Assembly: GCA_020637335.1 (NCBI GenBank) | Contig: JACJWC010000022.1 | Location: 12,380-76,379, forward strand | Length of the DNA stretch: 64,000 nt | Direction: 5' to 3' | Origin: Acidobacteriota bacterium | GTDB lineage: Bacteria > Acidobacteriota > Holophagae > Acanthopleuribacterales > Acanthopleuribacteraceae | Part shown: positions 26,683-34,942 of the stretch, in pieces | How the letters are laid out: the number at the start of each line of letters is the position of its first letter | Position numbering within the stretch: the stretch's first letter is position 1 | Translations under genes and position numbers: made by a program | Notes under the pieces: model-generated | Databases searched by the model: none | What the model was told of the DNA's origin: nothing | What the model saw: the letters and a program-made list of their open reading frames with translations, nothing else

Positions 26683-27723
26683 ATGAGTGTATTGTGTTTT
26701 GTTGCCTTTTTGGCGTTTGACAACCCCTTTCCGGACCCCTTGGAACTCACCCCGGAAATAAAAACGTTTTTGCATGGCGAACTGGATCGTATCAAAGACC
26801 CCAAAAACAAGCTGCACGATATCATCGGCATCATTTTTGACGAGAAACGCCTGAATTTGCAGTATGCCGAAGGGTTAACCATGACCGCGGCCGAAACCTA
26901 TCAAGCCCGCTCGGGAAATTGTCTGAGTTTCACCAATCTGTTTATTGCCATGGCGCGCGAAATGGGGTTTACGGCCTACTTTAAGGAAGTGATTGATTTT
27001 TCAACCTACGATCGGGCCGGCCAATTGGTGCGCCACAATCGGCACATCATTGCCTCTGTCATGATCCAAGGTCGGGTAATCGATTTCGATTTCCAGCCGA
27101 GTCTGGAGAAACGTTATAAACGTACGCGGCTGGTCAACGATGCGCGCGGTTATGCTCATTTCTACAATAACCTGGGTGCTGAAGCCTTTGAGAAAGGCCA
27201 GTTGGACCGTGCGAAGCAGCTGTATGACAAAGCCTTTAAATTGGATCCTACCTTTGTGCCGGTCCAAATCAATTTGGGCGTTTATTTCCGCACGGTGGGC
27301 GAACCCCAACGGTCTATAGATGTGTATGAGAAAGTTCTCAAGAAACAACCGCGGAACTTTACAGTTATGGCCAATCTGGCCCGCTCTTACCAGGATAACG
27401 GTCAGAAGGAGAAATTTAACGAAATGGTTGAATCGATGAAATCGACCTTTAACCGCAACCCTTACTTTTATGGGCAACTGGCCGAGTGGGCGTTTGCTGA
27501 ACAAAAATACGATGAGGCGCTGAGCAATTACCGCAAAGCCTTAAACTTTAACTATCGCGAACCCATTTTTTATCAGGGTTTATCCAAGACCTACTATGCA
27601 CTGGGGCGTGTTGATGATGCCAAAGATGCGCTTGAGAAAGCCATGGAATTTGCGAAAGATGGCGAATTAAATCACCGCTACAGTCTGAAAATGGACCTGT
27701 TGGCTGGATTGGAAAACAAGTAG
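26683..27723 (+). CDS. Exported transglutaminase-like protein with TPR repeats
   Basis: 346 residues; the ATG at 26683 is preferred to 26680 because AGGAG then lies six bases upstream. A short leader is followed by a transglutaminase/protease-like domain: Cys in ARSGNCLSFTNLFIAMAREM (near 75), His and Asp candidates in RHIIASVMIQGRVIDFDF. From about residue 160 come four or five TPR units (YNNLGAEAFEKGQLDRAKQL, VQINLGVYFRTVGEPQRSID, FYGQLAEWAFAEQKYDEALS, FYQGLSKTYYALGRVDDAKD). Such proteins often act as peptidase-like scaffolds. End of the three-gene cluster, followed by a good terminator. Confidence 0.85.
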   Translation: MSVLCFVAFLAFDNPFPDPLELTPEIKTFLHGELDRIKDPKNKLHDIIGIIFDEKRLNLQYAEGLTMTAAETYQARSGNCLSFTNLFIAMAREMGFTAYFKEVIDFSTYDRAGQLVRHNRHIIASVMIQGRVIDFDFQPSLEKRYKRTRLVNDARGYAHFYNNLGAEAFEKGQLDRAKQLYDKAFKLDPTFVPVQINLGVYFRTVGEPQRSIDVYEKVLKKQPRNFTVMANLARSYQDNGQKEKFNEMVESMKSTFNRNPYFYGQLAEWAFAEQKYDEALSNYRKALNFNYREPIFYQGLSKTYYALGRVDDAKDALEKAMEFAKDGELNHRYSLKMDLLAGLENK

Positions 27724-27729
27724 GACACA

Positions 27730-27752
27730 AAGGGGAGGTGGTGCCTCCCCTT
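27730..27752. terminator. Bidirectional hairpin between convergent genes
   Basis: A perfect 9-bp stem AAGGGGAGG / CCTCCCCTT with a TGGTG loop, followed on the plus strand by TTGTTTC. It lies six bases past the stop of the TPR gene and nine before the stop of the convergent M1-like gene, the expected place for a shared factor-independent terminator. Confidence 0.75.
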
Positions 27753-27761
27753 GTTTCTGGG

Positions 27762-29891
27762 TCATGGTTCAAAACCCCAAAGAGCGTGTTCAAAAAAGGC
27801 CCGTTCGTCATTTTTGCTGACTGAACCGGTCGCCTGGGCAAAGTTCAGGTTGATGGGTGTTTTGAAGTTGGTAATGCGCAGAAATCCATTAAACAGGTTG
27901 ATCAAACCTTGATCGCCCAGCTTCTTGTGGATTTCAGATAAGAGCATTGCGCTTTTGCTGCGTTTCAAGTCCCATTGCACATTGGTTTGATGGTGGTCGA
28001 CCAAGGAATCGGCAAGGGCGATGGGGAGGTCCTTGACGTAATCGGCACGGGCTTGCCAGCGTTTGGGGAATTTGTCTTCCGCGTCGGCTTTTTTGCTCAA
28101 TTTCATCATGAGGTAGGCGCAGTATTCCGGAAATGCGTAGTTAAACCATTCCTCTTGCGCTGTGGCGGGCTGGACTTGGCCAGACCACCAGAGTGAGGCT
28201 AGGCCAATGGCCAGTGTTTCATTGATGCCGATGTAGGTATTGGTGTCAGCAGCTTGTTTGGCTCTTTGGCTGGCGGAGAATCGTTCAAAGGTTTCTGAGG
28301 TGAATACCAATAAACCTGATGTTTGGTGGTGCGGCTGCATGAAGTCCTTGGTCTCGATAATACTGAATTCCTCGTATGGGATAACACCTAGGATTTGACT
28401 GTAAAAACCCAGGAACTGTTCGGTCAATTTGTGCATGTTGCCAACCGACGATTTGCGGTTTTGGGCATAGCTGTAATAACGGGCGGTTTTCTTTTGGGTC
28501 TCATATTCAAATTCGTGGTACTTGCCCAGGAAGAGGTTAGGGTGAGATACGGGGTGCTGTTCCAGCAAATGAACCTTGTTTTGTTTACCTTCGCTGGTTC
28601 GTTTTTGCACTCCGGGCCCGATGGCCAACCATGGCGATTGGACCGTGATGTTTAGATCCAGCGTGGGTCGCGCCCAATGGACGAGGCCTCGGGGAAACCA
28701 GGCATAACCATCCCAATGCACCATTTCCATACCCAAGTCCTGAGCCAACAATCTTCCGCCGTATTCGAAATGCAAGGTAAAGGGTTGGTTTTGGGTGGTT
28801 GCGGTGCCCAAATCGACTAAAAGAGCGTCTGATTTCAGGTAGTGGGGCAGTTCCTTGCCTTCAGCATTTTTGATTGATTGGATGCTGGTGGAGCTATCCG
28901 GGTCATCGTGTTTGTATTGGACCAAATCCAAGACGGTCAATGCGCCGAAATTGTCTTGGTCGGGATTGCCTTCCTGGCCGATACGGGTGGATGTGATGGA
29001 ACCAAAATTGAGTTGGTGTTGGTCAACATGCTTGTTTTTTTCACGCATGGCCGTGCGGGAACTCATCAAATCAAAATAGAGAATGCGGATCCCGCCTAAT
29101 GGCTCAACGTAGGTCACGTCCAAATTGAAATTGATCTGGCGGTTGTCCGGCGAAGAAATGTCGCCTTTTAAGGCTGTTACCGTTAAATTGGGGTATTGAG
29201 GTTGGTGTAGGTCCGGCAAAGCGCTCGAGAGGAAGTGGGATTCCTGACGTGTGATGCTGTCGAGCTCATTAAATACGACGATTCCGTGTTGTAGGGTGCG
29301 GAACCCATCAAAAAAATAGGCATATGGACTGCCGGTGTCGAGTAACGACCAGTAGATAAAATTTTGCCCATTGGCCGTGGCCGCATAAGCACCCATTTCG
29401 GGGTCTGGGCACAGTTCAGTTGGGTAATACACGGAATTGCGATTGTCCTGGAAATGACTGAGGACTTTTTTTGCTTGATTGAATTCCTTTTCATCAAGCG
29501 ACTGACTCTCGCCCTGAAAGAGGATTGATGAAAACCACAAACCGCGGCCTTTGATGGTCATGGTTTTGATGATGTTGCCTTCCATCTCGGCATTGAGGCC
29601 GCTGCGTTTGGTAAGTTCCACGCCGTCCAAATTGTAATGAGCAGCGCGACCTTCCATGGCCGTTTCGAACCGGATACTGGCTGAGGATTCACCTGACAAT
29701 TGGACATAACCAATGGTTAAAGGGGCCAATTCGCCCCACTTTAAGGTCACCGGTGCAAATAGTCCGTTTTGAATGTGTATCGTGCCCTTGGGCAGTTGGA
29801 AATCCTTTTCTGCAATCAGGATCCCGGTATTTTGAACTTCCAAAGATTGGGCAAAGACATGCAGCCCAATAAGAAAAAGAACGAGTCGCAT
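27762..29891 (-). CDS. Exported M1-peptidase-like protein with lost zinc site
   Basis: 709 residues with a signal peptide (MRLVLFLIGLHVFAQ) and GGAGG before the ATG. The N-terminal half is beta-rich; the second half matches the M1 gluzincin layout around NETLAIGLASLWWSGQVQPA and EEWFNYAFPEYCAYLMMKL (near residues 555-595). In active M1 enzymes the aligned block is HExxHQWWG...(18)...WLNEGFAxY; here the two histidines and the catalytic glutamate are Ile, Ser and Gly, and the third ligand glutamate of the NE pair is Tyr. It is therefore probably a non-enzymatic scaffold or binding protein. The alignment is by eye. Confidence 0.75.
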   Translation of the reverse strand: MRLVLFLIGLHVFAQSLEVQNTGILIAEKDFQLPKGTIHIQNGLFAPVTLKWGELAPLTIGYVQLSGESSASIRFETAMEGRAAHYNLDGVELTKRSGLNAEMEGNIIKTMTIKGRGLWFSSILFQGESQSLDEKEFNQAKKVLSHFQDNRNSVYYPTELCPDPEMGAYAATANGQNFIYWSLLDTGSPYAYFFDGFRTLQHGIVVFNELDSITRQESHFLSSALPDLHQPQYPNLTVTALKGDISSPDNRQINFNLDVTYVEPLGGIRILYFDLMSSRTAMREKNKHVDQHQLNFGSITSTRIGQEGNPDQDNFGALTVLDLVQYKHDDPDSSTSIQSIKNAEGKELPHYLKSDALLVDLGTATTQNQPFTLHFEYGGRLLAQDLGMEMVHWDGYAWFPRGLVHWARPTLDLNITVQSPWLAIGPGVQKRTSEGKQNKVHLLEQHPVSHPNLFLGKYHEFEYETQKKTARYYSYAQNRKSSVGNMHKLTEQFLGFYSQILGVIPYEEFSIIETKDFMQPHHQTSGLLVFTSETFERFSASQRAKQAADTNTYIGINETLAIGLASLWWSGQVQPATAQEEWFNYAFPEYCAYLMMKLSKKADAEDKFPKRWQARADYVKDLPIALADSLVDHHQTNVQWDLKRSKSAMLLSEIHKKLGDQGLINLFNGFLRITNFKTPINLNFAQATGSVSKNDERAFFEHALWGFEP

Positions 29892-29949
29892 TATTCCTCC
29901 AAGATTCGGCCCACAATAATGTAACGGGCAACAACACTTTAAATGAAAA

Positions 29950-29971
29950 AGGCGCCTCCGAAAAGGCGCCT
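29950..29971 (-). terminator. Rho-independent terminator of the TonB receptor gene
   Basis: Arms AGGCGCC / GGCGCCT with an eight-base loop; read on the minus strand the stem is followed by TTTTTCATTT. It begins 26 bases past the stop of the receptor gene. Confidence 0.8.
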
Positions 29972-29997
29972 CTATTTTGTTTAAGTGCGGGAATCTC

Positions 29998-32900
29998 TTA
30001 GAAAGAGAATTTCACACCGAAACGGTAGTAGCGAGGTGAGGAGTAGGTCAACACTTCGCCGTAGGCGTCGTTGAGCTGGATATTGCCCAGGGACTCGATG
30101 TAGGTGCGCAGTTCGTCGACGTTACTGAAACGTGCAGAACCATCAGCATTGGTTACACCAGAGATGGGAATAACTTGCTCGTCGTAATCGCCACCTTGGG
30201 TGAAGGATTCGATTACAGAAGTAGCAACTTGCTCGTCGAACAGGTTGAATACGTCCAAGTACAGGTTGAGGCTGTACTTGCCAGCAATACGCCAGTCGTA
30301 GGCAACTTTCAGGTCGATGGTGGTTTGGTCCGGCAGACGGCCAGCGGAACCGCGTTGCAGCAGGTGATATTCACCGTAGCCACCCAGCGGGATGTTACCA
30401 GCAGCAGCGTATGCAGAGATCGGAGAACCAGTCAGGTAGTTGAACACACCGCCAAAGGACAGGCCCATATCGAAACGATAGAAGCCGTCGATTTTCAGGT
30501 TGTGCTCGTGGTCGTTACCCAGTTTACCAACGCCGTTGACCAGGGTGGTCGGAACGTCATAGGTAGCGGTGATGTTCGGGTCGGTTTGACCGTAGAAGGG
30601 CAGGTACAGACCGATGTAGTCACCTTCCAGTTCAGACCAGAGGTAATAAACGTTGAAGGAGTAGTTGTTGGAGAAGGCGCGTTTCAAGCTCAGTTCGAAA
30701 CCGGTGAAGTCGCGTTTGGGTTTGTTGAAACCAGACTCATCAGCACTGATTACGACGTGGTCGCCAGGACGGATAACGAATTCTTCACCGTTGCGGATGA
30801 TGGATTCGCCTTGACCGTTCAAAGGATGAATGTCGTAGTTACCGCCCCAGGTGAACTCAATGTCACGGCCGGGGTTAGCGATGATGTAAGTGTGACCACC
30901 GTCGAATGAAACGTCTTCGATTACGTCGAAGATGCCTTTGTCGATGTATTTGATGCCGGCAGACCAGTTGGGTTTGAATTCATATTCGAAACCAGCCAGG
31001 ATCTCATCCAGGCCTTGGCCTTTCAGGTTGTCAGCAACCGGGGTGATACCACCAGAAGCGAACTCGTAACCGGGCAGGTAGTTGGGGTGAGCGGTGTTAG
31101 GCTGACCATCAGCACCGATCATGAAGCTGGGATCGAAACCAGCAACGGTGCGTTGCTCATCCGGGAAGCTGGAGATATCCCAGCGCCAGTAGAGGCCCAG
31201 GGTCTCGTGACCGAATGCGCGGTTGTTGATGTCCAGAGGTACGGATTCATAGAACTTGCCATAAGAAGCGTACAGTTTGGATTTGCCGTTGCCGACTACG
31301 TCATAGGTGATACCCAGACGCGGTGCCCAGTTGGTGTCCAATTTGATCGCGGAATTGCCATTGTCATCTTGGATGTCTTGGATTTCGTAACGGATACCCG
31401 CTTTAACCATCAAGCGGGGAGTAACTTCCCAGTTGTCTTGCAGGAAGAATGCAGTGTTAACCGTATGGGTTACAGCATTCAGACCTTCGCTCAGCATGCG
31501 AACGATTTCACCTTCGGCATTGATCTCAGCATAGCTGCGAACGATGCGTGCGCGAGAGAAAAGGCCAGCAGAGTTGGCGCCGAACAGCTGAACGTAGAAA
31601 CCGTTGTCGCCGTAGCTGCGCAGGGAGTCAAATTTGTTGTCTTCATAATCAATACCAAACTTGGCGTTATGGGTTCCGAAGAAACCTTCCAAGTTGGCTT
31701 TGATGGAGTCGCGTTTCATTTGTTGGTCTTGGTAGAAGCCCAAGCCACCTGCTTGGTAGGAAACACCAGCGCGCGGCGAACCGATTACAGCGGTGCCATA
31801 AGAAGCAGCGCTCAAGGGTTTGTCGACTTGTTCTTCGTTGTGTTGACCGACTTGCAGATCGAGGATCAGGCTGTCGCTCAGAACGGAGGTGTATTTCAAC
31901 TGGAAGTTGTAACCACCGGTATCGGTTACACGGTCAGAAGCCGCATCACCATTGGATTGGCGAGCTTCAGTTTCGCGCGGGTCACCGAGGACGTTGAAGA
32001 CCAAGTTGTTGTTTTCATTGATGTTGTAGGTCAATTTAAACGCTGAGGTCAACAGGTCGTCGTTGTTTTTATAACTGCCAGTGCGGAACGGATTGTACGA
32101 ACGGTAGCTGCGCTCAGCTTCATAGCTGTTGGGGTTCAGCGCGACGAAGTACCACAGTTTGTCTTTGATGAAATAACCACCCAAAGTGAAACCGTAGTCT
32201 TGTTCGTTGTTGCCCAAGAAAGTGGAGCCGTATTCCGGTTCTTTTGCGTCAGCATAGAAGTCCGCATCGCGGTAGTAGGCGAAAACGGTACCGGAAGTTT
32301 GGTTACCACCCGATTTGGTCAGAACGTTGACAACAGCGCCAGTGGAACGGCCGAATTCTGCTTCGTAACCACCGGTTTTAACTTGAACTTCTTGTACGAA
32401 GTCGAAGTTCAGGCTTTTGCCAGACAGACCGTATTCCAGGCCCGTGGTGTTTTGACCGTCAATGATGTAGTTGGATTCCGGACCCGAAGAACCGTAAACG
32501 ATGATGCCGCCAGAACCGTCATTGCCGGTTACACCAGGGGCCAGGTTGATCAAGGAGTTGATGTTCCGAGCTGTCGGCAACTCTTCGAAATAGTCATCGC
32601 TATAGGTATGACCGATGGTGGTCGAGGTGGAGTCGATGATAACGTCAGAAGAGGTTACGGTGATAACTTCTTCAACGCCGCCAACTTCCAGGGACGCATC
32701 ATAGGTCGTGGTGGTGTCCAGGCTGACCCGGAAATTACCTTTGTGGGTTTTGAAACCGGTCAATGAAGCCGTGATTTCATAGTTGCCCGGTGGCAAAAGG
32801 GCGATGCGGTAAGCACCATCCCCGTCGGAAACCGCACTTCTTTTGCCGATCAGGTTGGGCGAAGTCACGGTGATGACGACACCCGGCAGAGGGGCGTTGT

Positions 32901-33000
32901 TGTTGTCCGTTACGATACCCTGCAAGTTACCGGTGGTACCGGCAAACATGTCCAGGCACAGTGCAGAAAGCAACAGCCCTACGAAGAAACTTTTTCGCAT
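29998..33000 (-). CDS. Oar-type TonB-dependent outer membrane receptor
   Basis: 1000 residues from ATG 33000, with GGAGG upstream. A signal peptide ends at FAG; residues about 25-110 are a carboxypeptidase-regulatory-like beta domain (GIVTDNNNAPLPGVVITVTS, YRIALLPPGNYEITASLTGF). A plug domain follows (ELPTARNINSLINLAPGV, GSSGPESNYIIDGQNTTG, EAEFGRSTGAVVNVLTKSGG), then a long beta barrel ending in an aromatic YYRFGVKFSF typical of outer-membrane insertion. It resembles the Oar/CarboxypepD_reg receptors that are abundant in Acidobacteriota and Myxococcota. The ligand is unknown: no SusD-like or enzyme partner is adjacent, only the M1-like protein downstream. Confidence 0.93.
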   Translation of the reverse strand: MRKSFFVGLLLSALCLDMFAGTTGNLQGIVTDNNNAPLPGVVITVTSPNLIGKRSAVSDGDGAYRIALLPPGNYEITASLTGFKTHKGNFRVSLDTTTTYDASLEVGGVEEVITVTSSDVIIDSTSTTIGHTYSDDYFEELPTARNINSLINLAPGVTGNDGSGGIIVYGSSGPESNYIIDGQNTTGLEYGLSGKSLNFDFVQEVQVKTGGYEAEFGRSTGAVVNVLTKSGGNQTSGTVFAYYRDADFYADAKEPEYGSTFLGNNEQDYGFTLGGYFIKDKLWYFVALNPNSYEAERSYRSYNPFRTGSYKNNDDLLTSAFKLTYNINENNNLVFNVLGDPRETEARQSNGDAASDRVTDTGGYNFQLKYTSVLSDSLILDLQVGQHNEEQVDKPLSAASYGTAVIGSPRAGVSYQAGGLGFYQDQQMKRDSIKANLEGFFGTHNAKFGIDYEDNKFDSLRSYGDNGFYVQLFGANSAGLFSRARIVRSYAEINAEGEIVRMLSEGLNAVTHTVNTAFFLQDNWEVTPRLMVKAGIRYEIQDIQDDNGNSAIKLDTNWAPRLGITYDVVGNGKSKLYASYGKFYESVPLDINNRAFGHETLGLYWRWDISSFPDEQRTVAGFDPSFMIGADGQPNTAHPNYLPGYEFASGGITPVADNLKGQGLDEILAGFEYEFKPNWSAGIKYIDKGIFDVIEDVSFDGGHTYIIANPGRDIEFTWGGNYDIHPLNGQGESIIRNGEEFVIRPGDHVVISADESGFNKPKRDFTGFELSLKRAFSNNYSFNVYYLWSELEGDYIGLYLPFYGQTDPNITATYDVPTTLVNGVGKLGNDHEHNLKIDGFYRFDMGLSFGGVFNYLTGSPISAYAAAGNIPLGGYGEYHLLQRGSAGRLPDQTTIDLKVAYDWRIAGKYSLNLYLDVFNLFDEQVATSVIESFTQGGDYDEQVIPISGVTNADGSARFSNVDELRTYIESLGNIQLNDAYGEVLTYSSPRYYRFGVKFSF

Positions 33001-33483
33001 TAGATTCCTCCAGATATTCCTTTGCCCCATTCAGGATCTTACAGACCTTTAATGGGATCAGAAGGTTGGTCCATCTATATCGATTCGGGCAGAATTGGAG
33101 ATGGGCCAACAGTTGGGGGCAAAGCAGCAACAATTGTACCAAAGCGAATGACGGGGGCAAGCAAAATCCCCCAGGCACATGTCAGGTCCCTGAAAATTAA
33201 CTGCTTTTGCTATCTCCAGATTTGTTGAAGTGAGCAGGCCATTTGAAAATAATCTGCGGGCTCAAAGCTTTCCTTGAGGTTTCTTCCAATGCATTGAATC
33301 AATCGATTCAAATATTTGAACAGAGCCCTGCCCTTGAACTTTTATTGAGATGAACGCAGGTAATGCGAGTTTTGTTTCACTTTGCTTGCCTTGGAATCGT
33401 AAAAATTGACTTACATACTTTTTGCTTAATTTTTTGACCCAGCCTGCCGATAACGCTGATGAACGCGCTTATTGGAGGTTTCT
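33001..33483. other. Intergenic region between divergent genes
   Basis: 483 bases without a convincing gene. It contains the ribosome-binding site of the TonB receptor (GGAGG near 33006-33010), an inverted repeat at 33294-33311, a candidate minus-35-like TTGACT at 33406-33411 and the GGAGG of the next gene at 33474-33478. The unusual length suggests control sequences for the receptor gene. Confidence 0.6.
33294..33311. promoter_or_regulatory. Operator-like inverted repeat
   Basis: Arms TTGAATC and GATTCAA separated by AATC, with an additional TTTGAA nearby. Located in the long gap between the TonB receptor and the periplasmic-binding-like gene. A repressor site is possible; no regulator is evident. 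Confidence 0.35.
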
Positions 33484-33987
33484 GTGCTGAAAAGTTTTGT
33501 GGTTCTGCTCCTGAGTGGAATGGTTTTGGGTCAAGCCGATGTACCGGGCCAATTTCGGGCAATAAAAGCTTTGATGCCCGAAGCTTCAACCGTTGCGGTA
33601 ATTTTGGATGGTCGCGGCAGTAAAATTGAAGGTGAATTGGGTCAAGCCAGCTCGGAAAATGGGCTGAAGGTTGTTAAGGTGCCCATTCAGAGTATTCGCG
33701 ACATGGCTGCGGCCCTGAATGCCGCCATGGCGCATAATCCCAATTTTATCTATATAGAAGATAGTGATGGCCTTGGCGGAAAGAACTCGATTAAGTTCGT
33801 CGCGAAAAGTGCGCTCAAGAACCAGGTACCGGTGTTTACGACCCATCCCGATGCTTTGGATGCGGGTGCCTTCGGTCAGATGCAAAAGGGTGATGCCGGT
33901 TGGACCATCCTGGTCAATGGCAAGGTCAAGGATCAATACAGTATTGCCATCCCTGATGGCAACGACCGATTCCTGGTCCAAAACTAA
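33484..33987 (+). CDS. Small exported protein resembling half of an ABC substrate-binding (TrpX-like) domain
   Basis: 167 residues from a GTG with GGAGG at 33474-33478; the TTG at 33472 lies on the site. Signal peptide LKSFVVLLLSGMVLG. The mature part reads STVAVILDGRGSKIEGELGQ, then LKVVKVPIQSIRDMAAALNA, then NQVPVFTTHPDALDAGAFGQ, which follows one lobe of the ABC_sub_bind family (PF04392). Full members have about 300 residues, so this would be a single-lobe version. No permease or ATPase is nearby. Assignment tentative. Confidence 0.7.
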   Translation: MLKSFVVLLLSGMVLGQADVPGQFRAIKALMPEASTVAVILDGRGSKIEGELGQASSENGLKVVKVPIQSIRDMAAALNAAMAHNPNFIYIEDSDGLGGKNSIKFVAKSALKNQVPVFTTHPDALDAGAFGQMQKGDAGWTILVNGKVKDQYSIAIPDGNDRFLVQN

Positions 33988-34029
33988 AGGAGTAATTGCT
34001 GGCAGTTAAGCTGACTACCGAACCCTAAC

Positions 34030-34058
34030 TTGGGGAATCTGGAATTCTTCGCTATGAT
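34030..34058 (+). promoter_or_regulatory. Candidate promoter of the acid phosphatase gene
   Basis: TTGGGG at 34030-34035 and TATGAT at 34053-34058, 17 bases apart, 27 bases before the ATG of the e(P4)-type gene. Based only on similarity to the sigma-70 pattern. Confidence 0.35.
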
Positions 34059-34084
34059 GACCCGCCAATAAGGCTCGGGAGGTC

Positions 34085-34942
34085 ATGGTGAAACCCATTT
34101 CGTTAAGCATTTTCTTCCTCCTTCTATTTGTGGGCTGCGGACCGAAACAGGTCCAGCATGCCCCATTGCTACCCGCTAACGATCATCTGCCGGCGTTGGT
34201 TCACAGTCTGGATGCTTCCGTTTATGTCCAGAGCTCTCAGGAATATACGGCACTGTGCCGCCAAACCTATCGCAATGCCGAGCGGGTTTTGGATGATTTA
34301 TTGGCGAATGCCGAGCATACGGCCTTGCCCACGCAAAATCCCGATTCGGCACGGGCCTTACCCGCTGCGATCATCCTGGATTTGGATGAAACCGTTTTGG
34401 ACAATGGCGGCTTTCAAAACCAACTCTTAAATGAGAATGTAACTTACACGCGTGCCAATTGGAATCGGTGGGTGGACAAAATGCAGGCTGGACTGGTGCC
34501 GGGTGCGCTTGCGTTTCTCCAACTTGCCGAACAAAAGGGTGTTGCCCTTTTTTATATTTCAAACCGCTATCCAGAAACGTTTGAAACAACAAAACAAAAC
34601 CTGATCCAGCTGGGCATCCCTTATGCGGGCGATGAGCATCTGCTCTTGCGCGGTGAACACAGTGATAAAACCGAACGCCGCAACGGGGTTGCGGCCCAGT
34701 ACCGGATTGTGATGATGCTGGGTGACTCATTGGGTGATTTTGATGCGCGTTTTGATGCGACCGACCCAGTCCAACGCAATGCCGCGCTAGCAGACTATGA
34801 CCAGCATTTTGGGCGCGACTGGTTTGTGTTGCCCAACCCCGTTTATGGTACTTGGCTGAGGTCCTTGGACAGTTTGGCTGATCAACCGCAAGAATCATTG
34901 ACGGACAAAAAAATTCGCTGGTTGGAGGCCAGCCATCAGTGA
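34085..34942 (+). CDS. Lipoprotein e(P4)-family acid phosphatase / 5'-nucleotidase
   Basis: 285 residues. A lipoprotein signal ends in LFVGC (lipobox, Cys near 19). The HAD motif ILDLDETVLDNGG (near 99) carries the two nucleophilic aspartates of class C acid phosphatases, followed by ANWNRWVDKMQAGLVPGALA, the second motif ALFYISNRYPE, and IVMMLGDSLGDFDARF as motif IV. It is expected to dephosphorylate nucleotides and other phosphomonoesters at the cell envelope; the family includes e(P4), which dephosphorylates NMN for NAD uptake. Its 3' end overlaps the next, convergent kinase gene by seven bases. Confidence 0.95.
   Translation: MVKPISLSIFFLLLFVGCGPKQVQHAPLLPANDHLPALVHSLDASVYVQSSQEYTALCRQTYRNAERVLDDLLANAEHTALPTQNPDSARALPAAIILDLDETVLDNGGFQNQLLNENVTYTRANWNRWVDKMQAGLVPGALAFLQLAEQKGVALFYISNRYPETFETTKQNLIQLGIPYAGDEHLLLRGEHSDKTERRNGVAAQYRIVMMLGDSLGDFDARFDATDPVQRNAALADYDQHFGRDWFVLPNPVYGTWLRSLDSLADQPQESLTDKKIRWLEASHQ

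Noticed and set aside
30175..32766. Long open frames opposite the TonB receptor (up to 343 residues)
   Set aside because: They mirror the codon pattern of the receptor gene, have no ribosome-binding sites and their sequences look like reversed-codon shadow protein.
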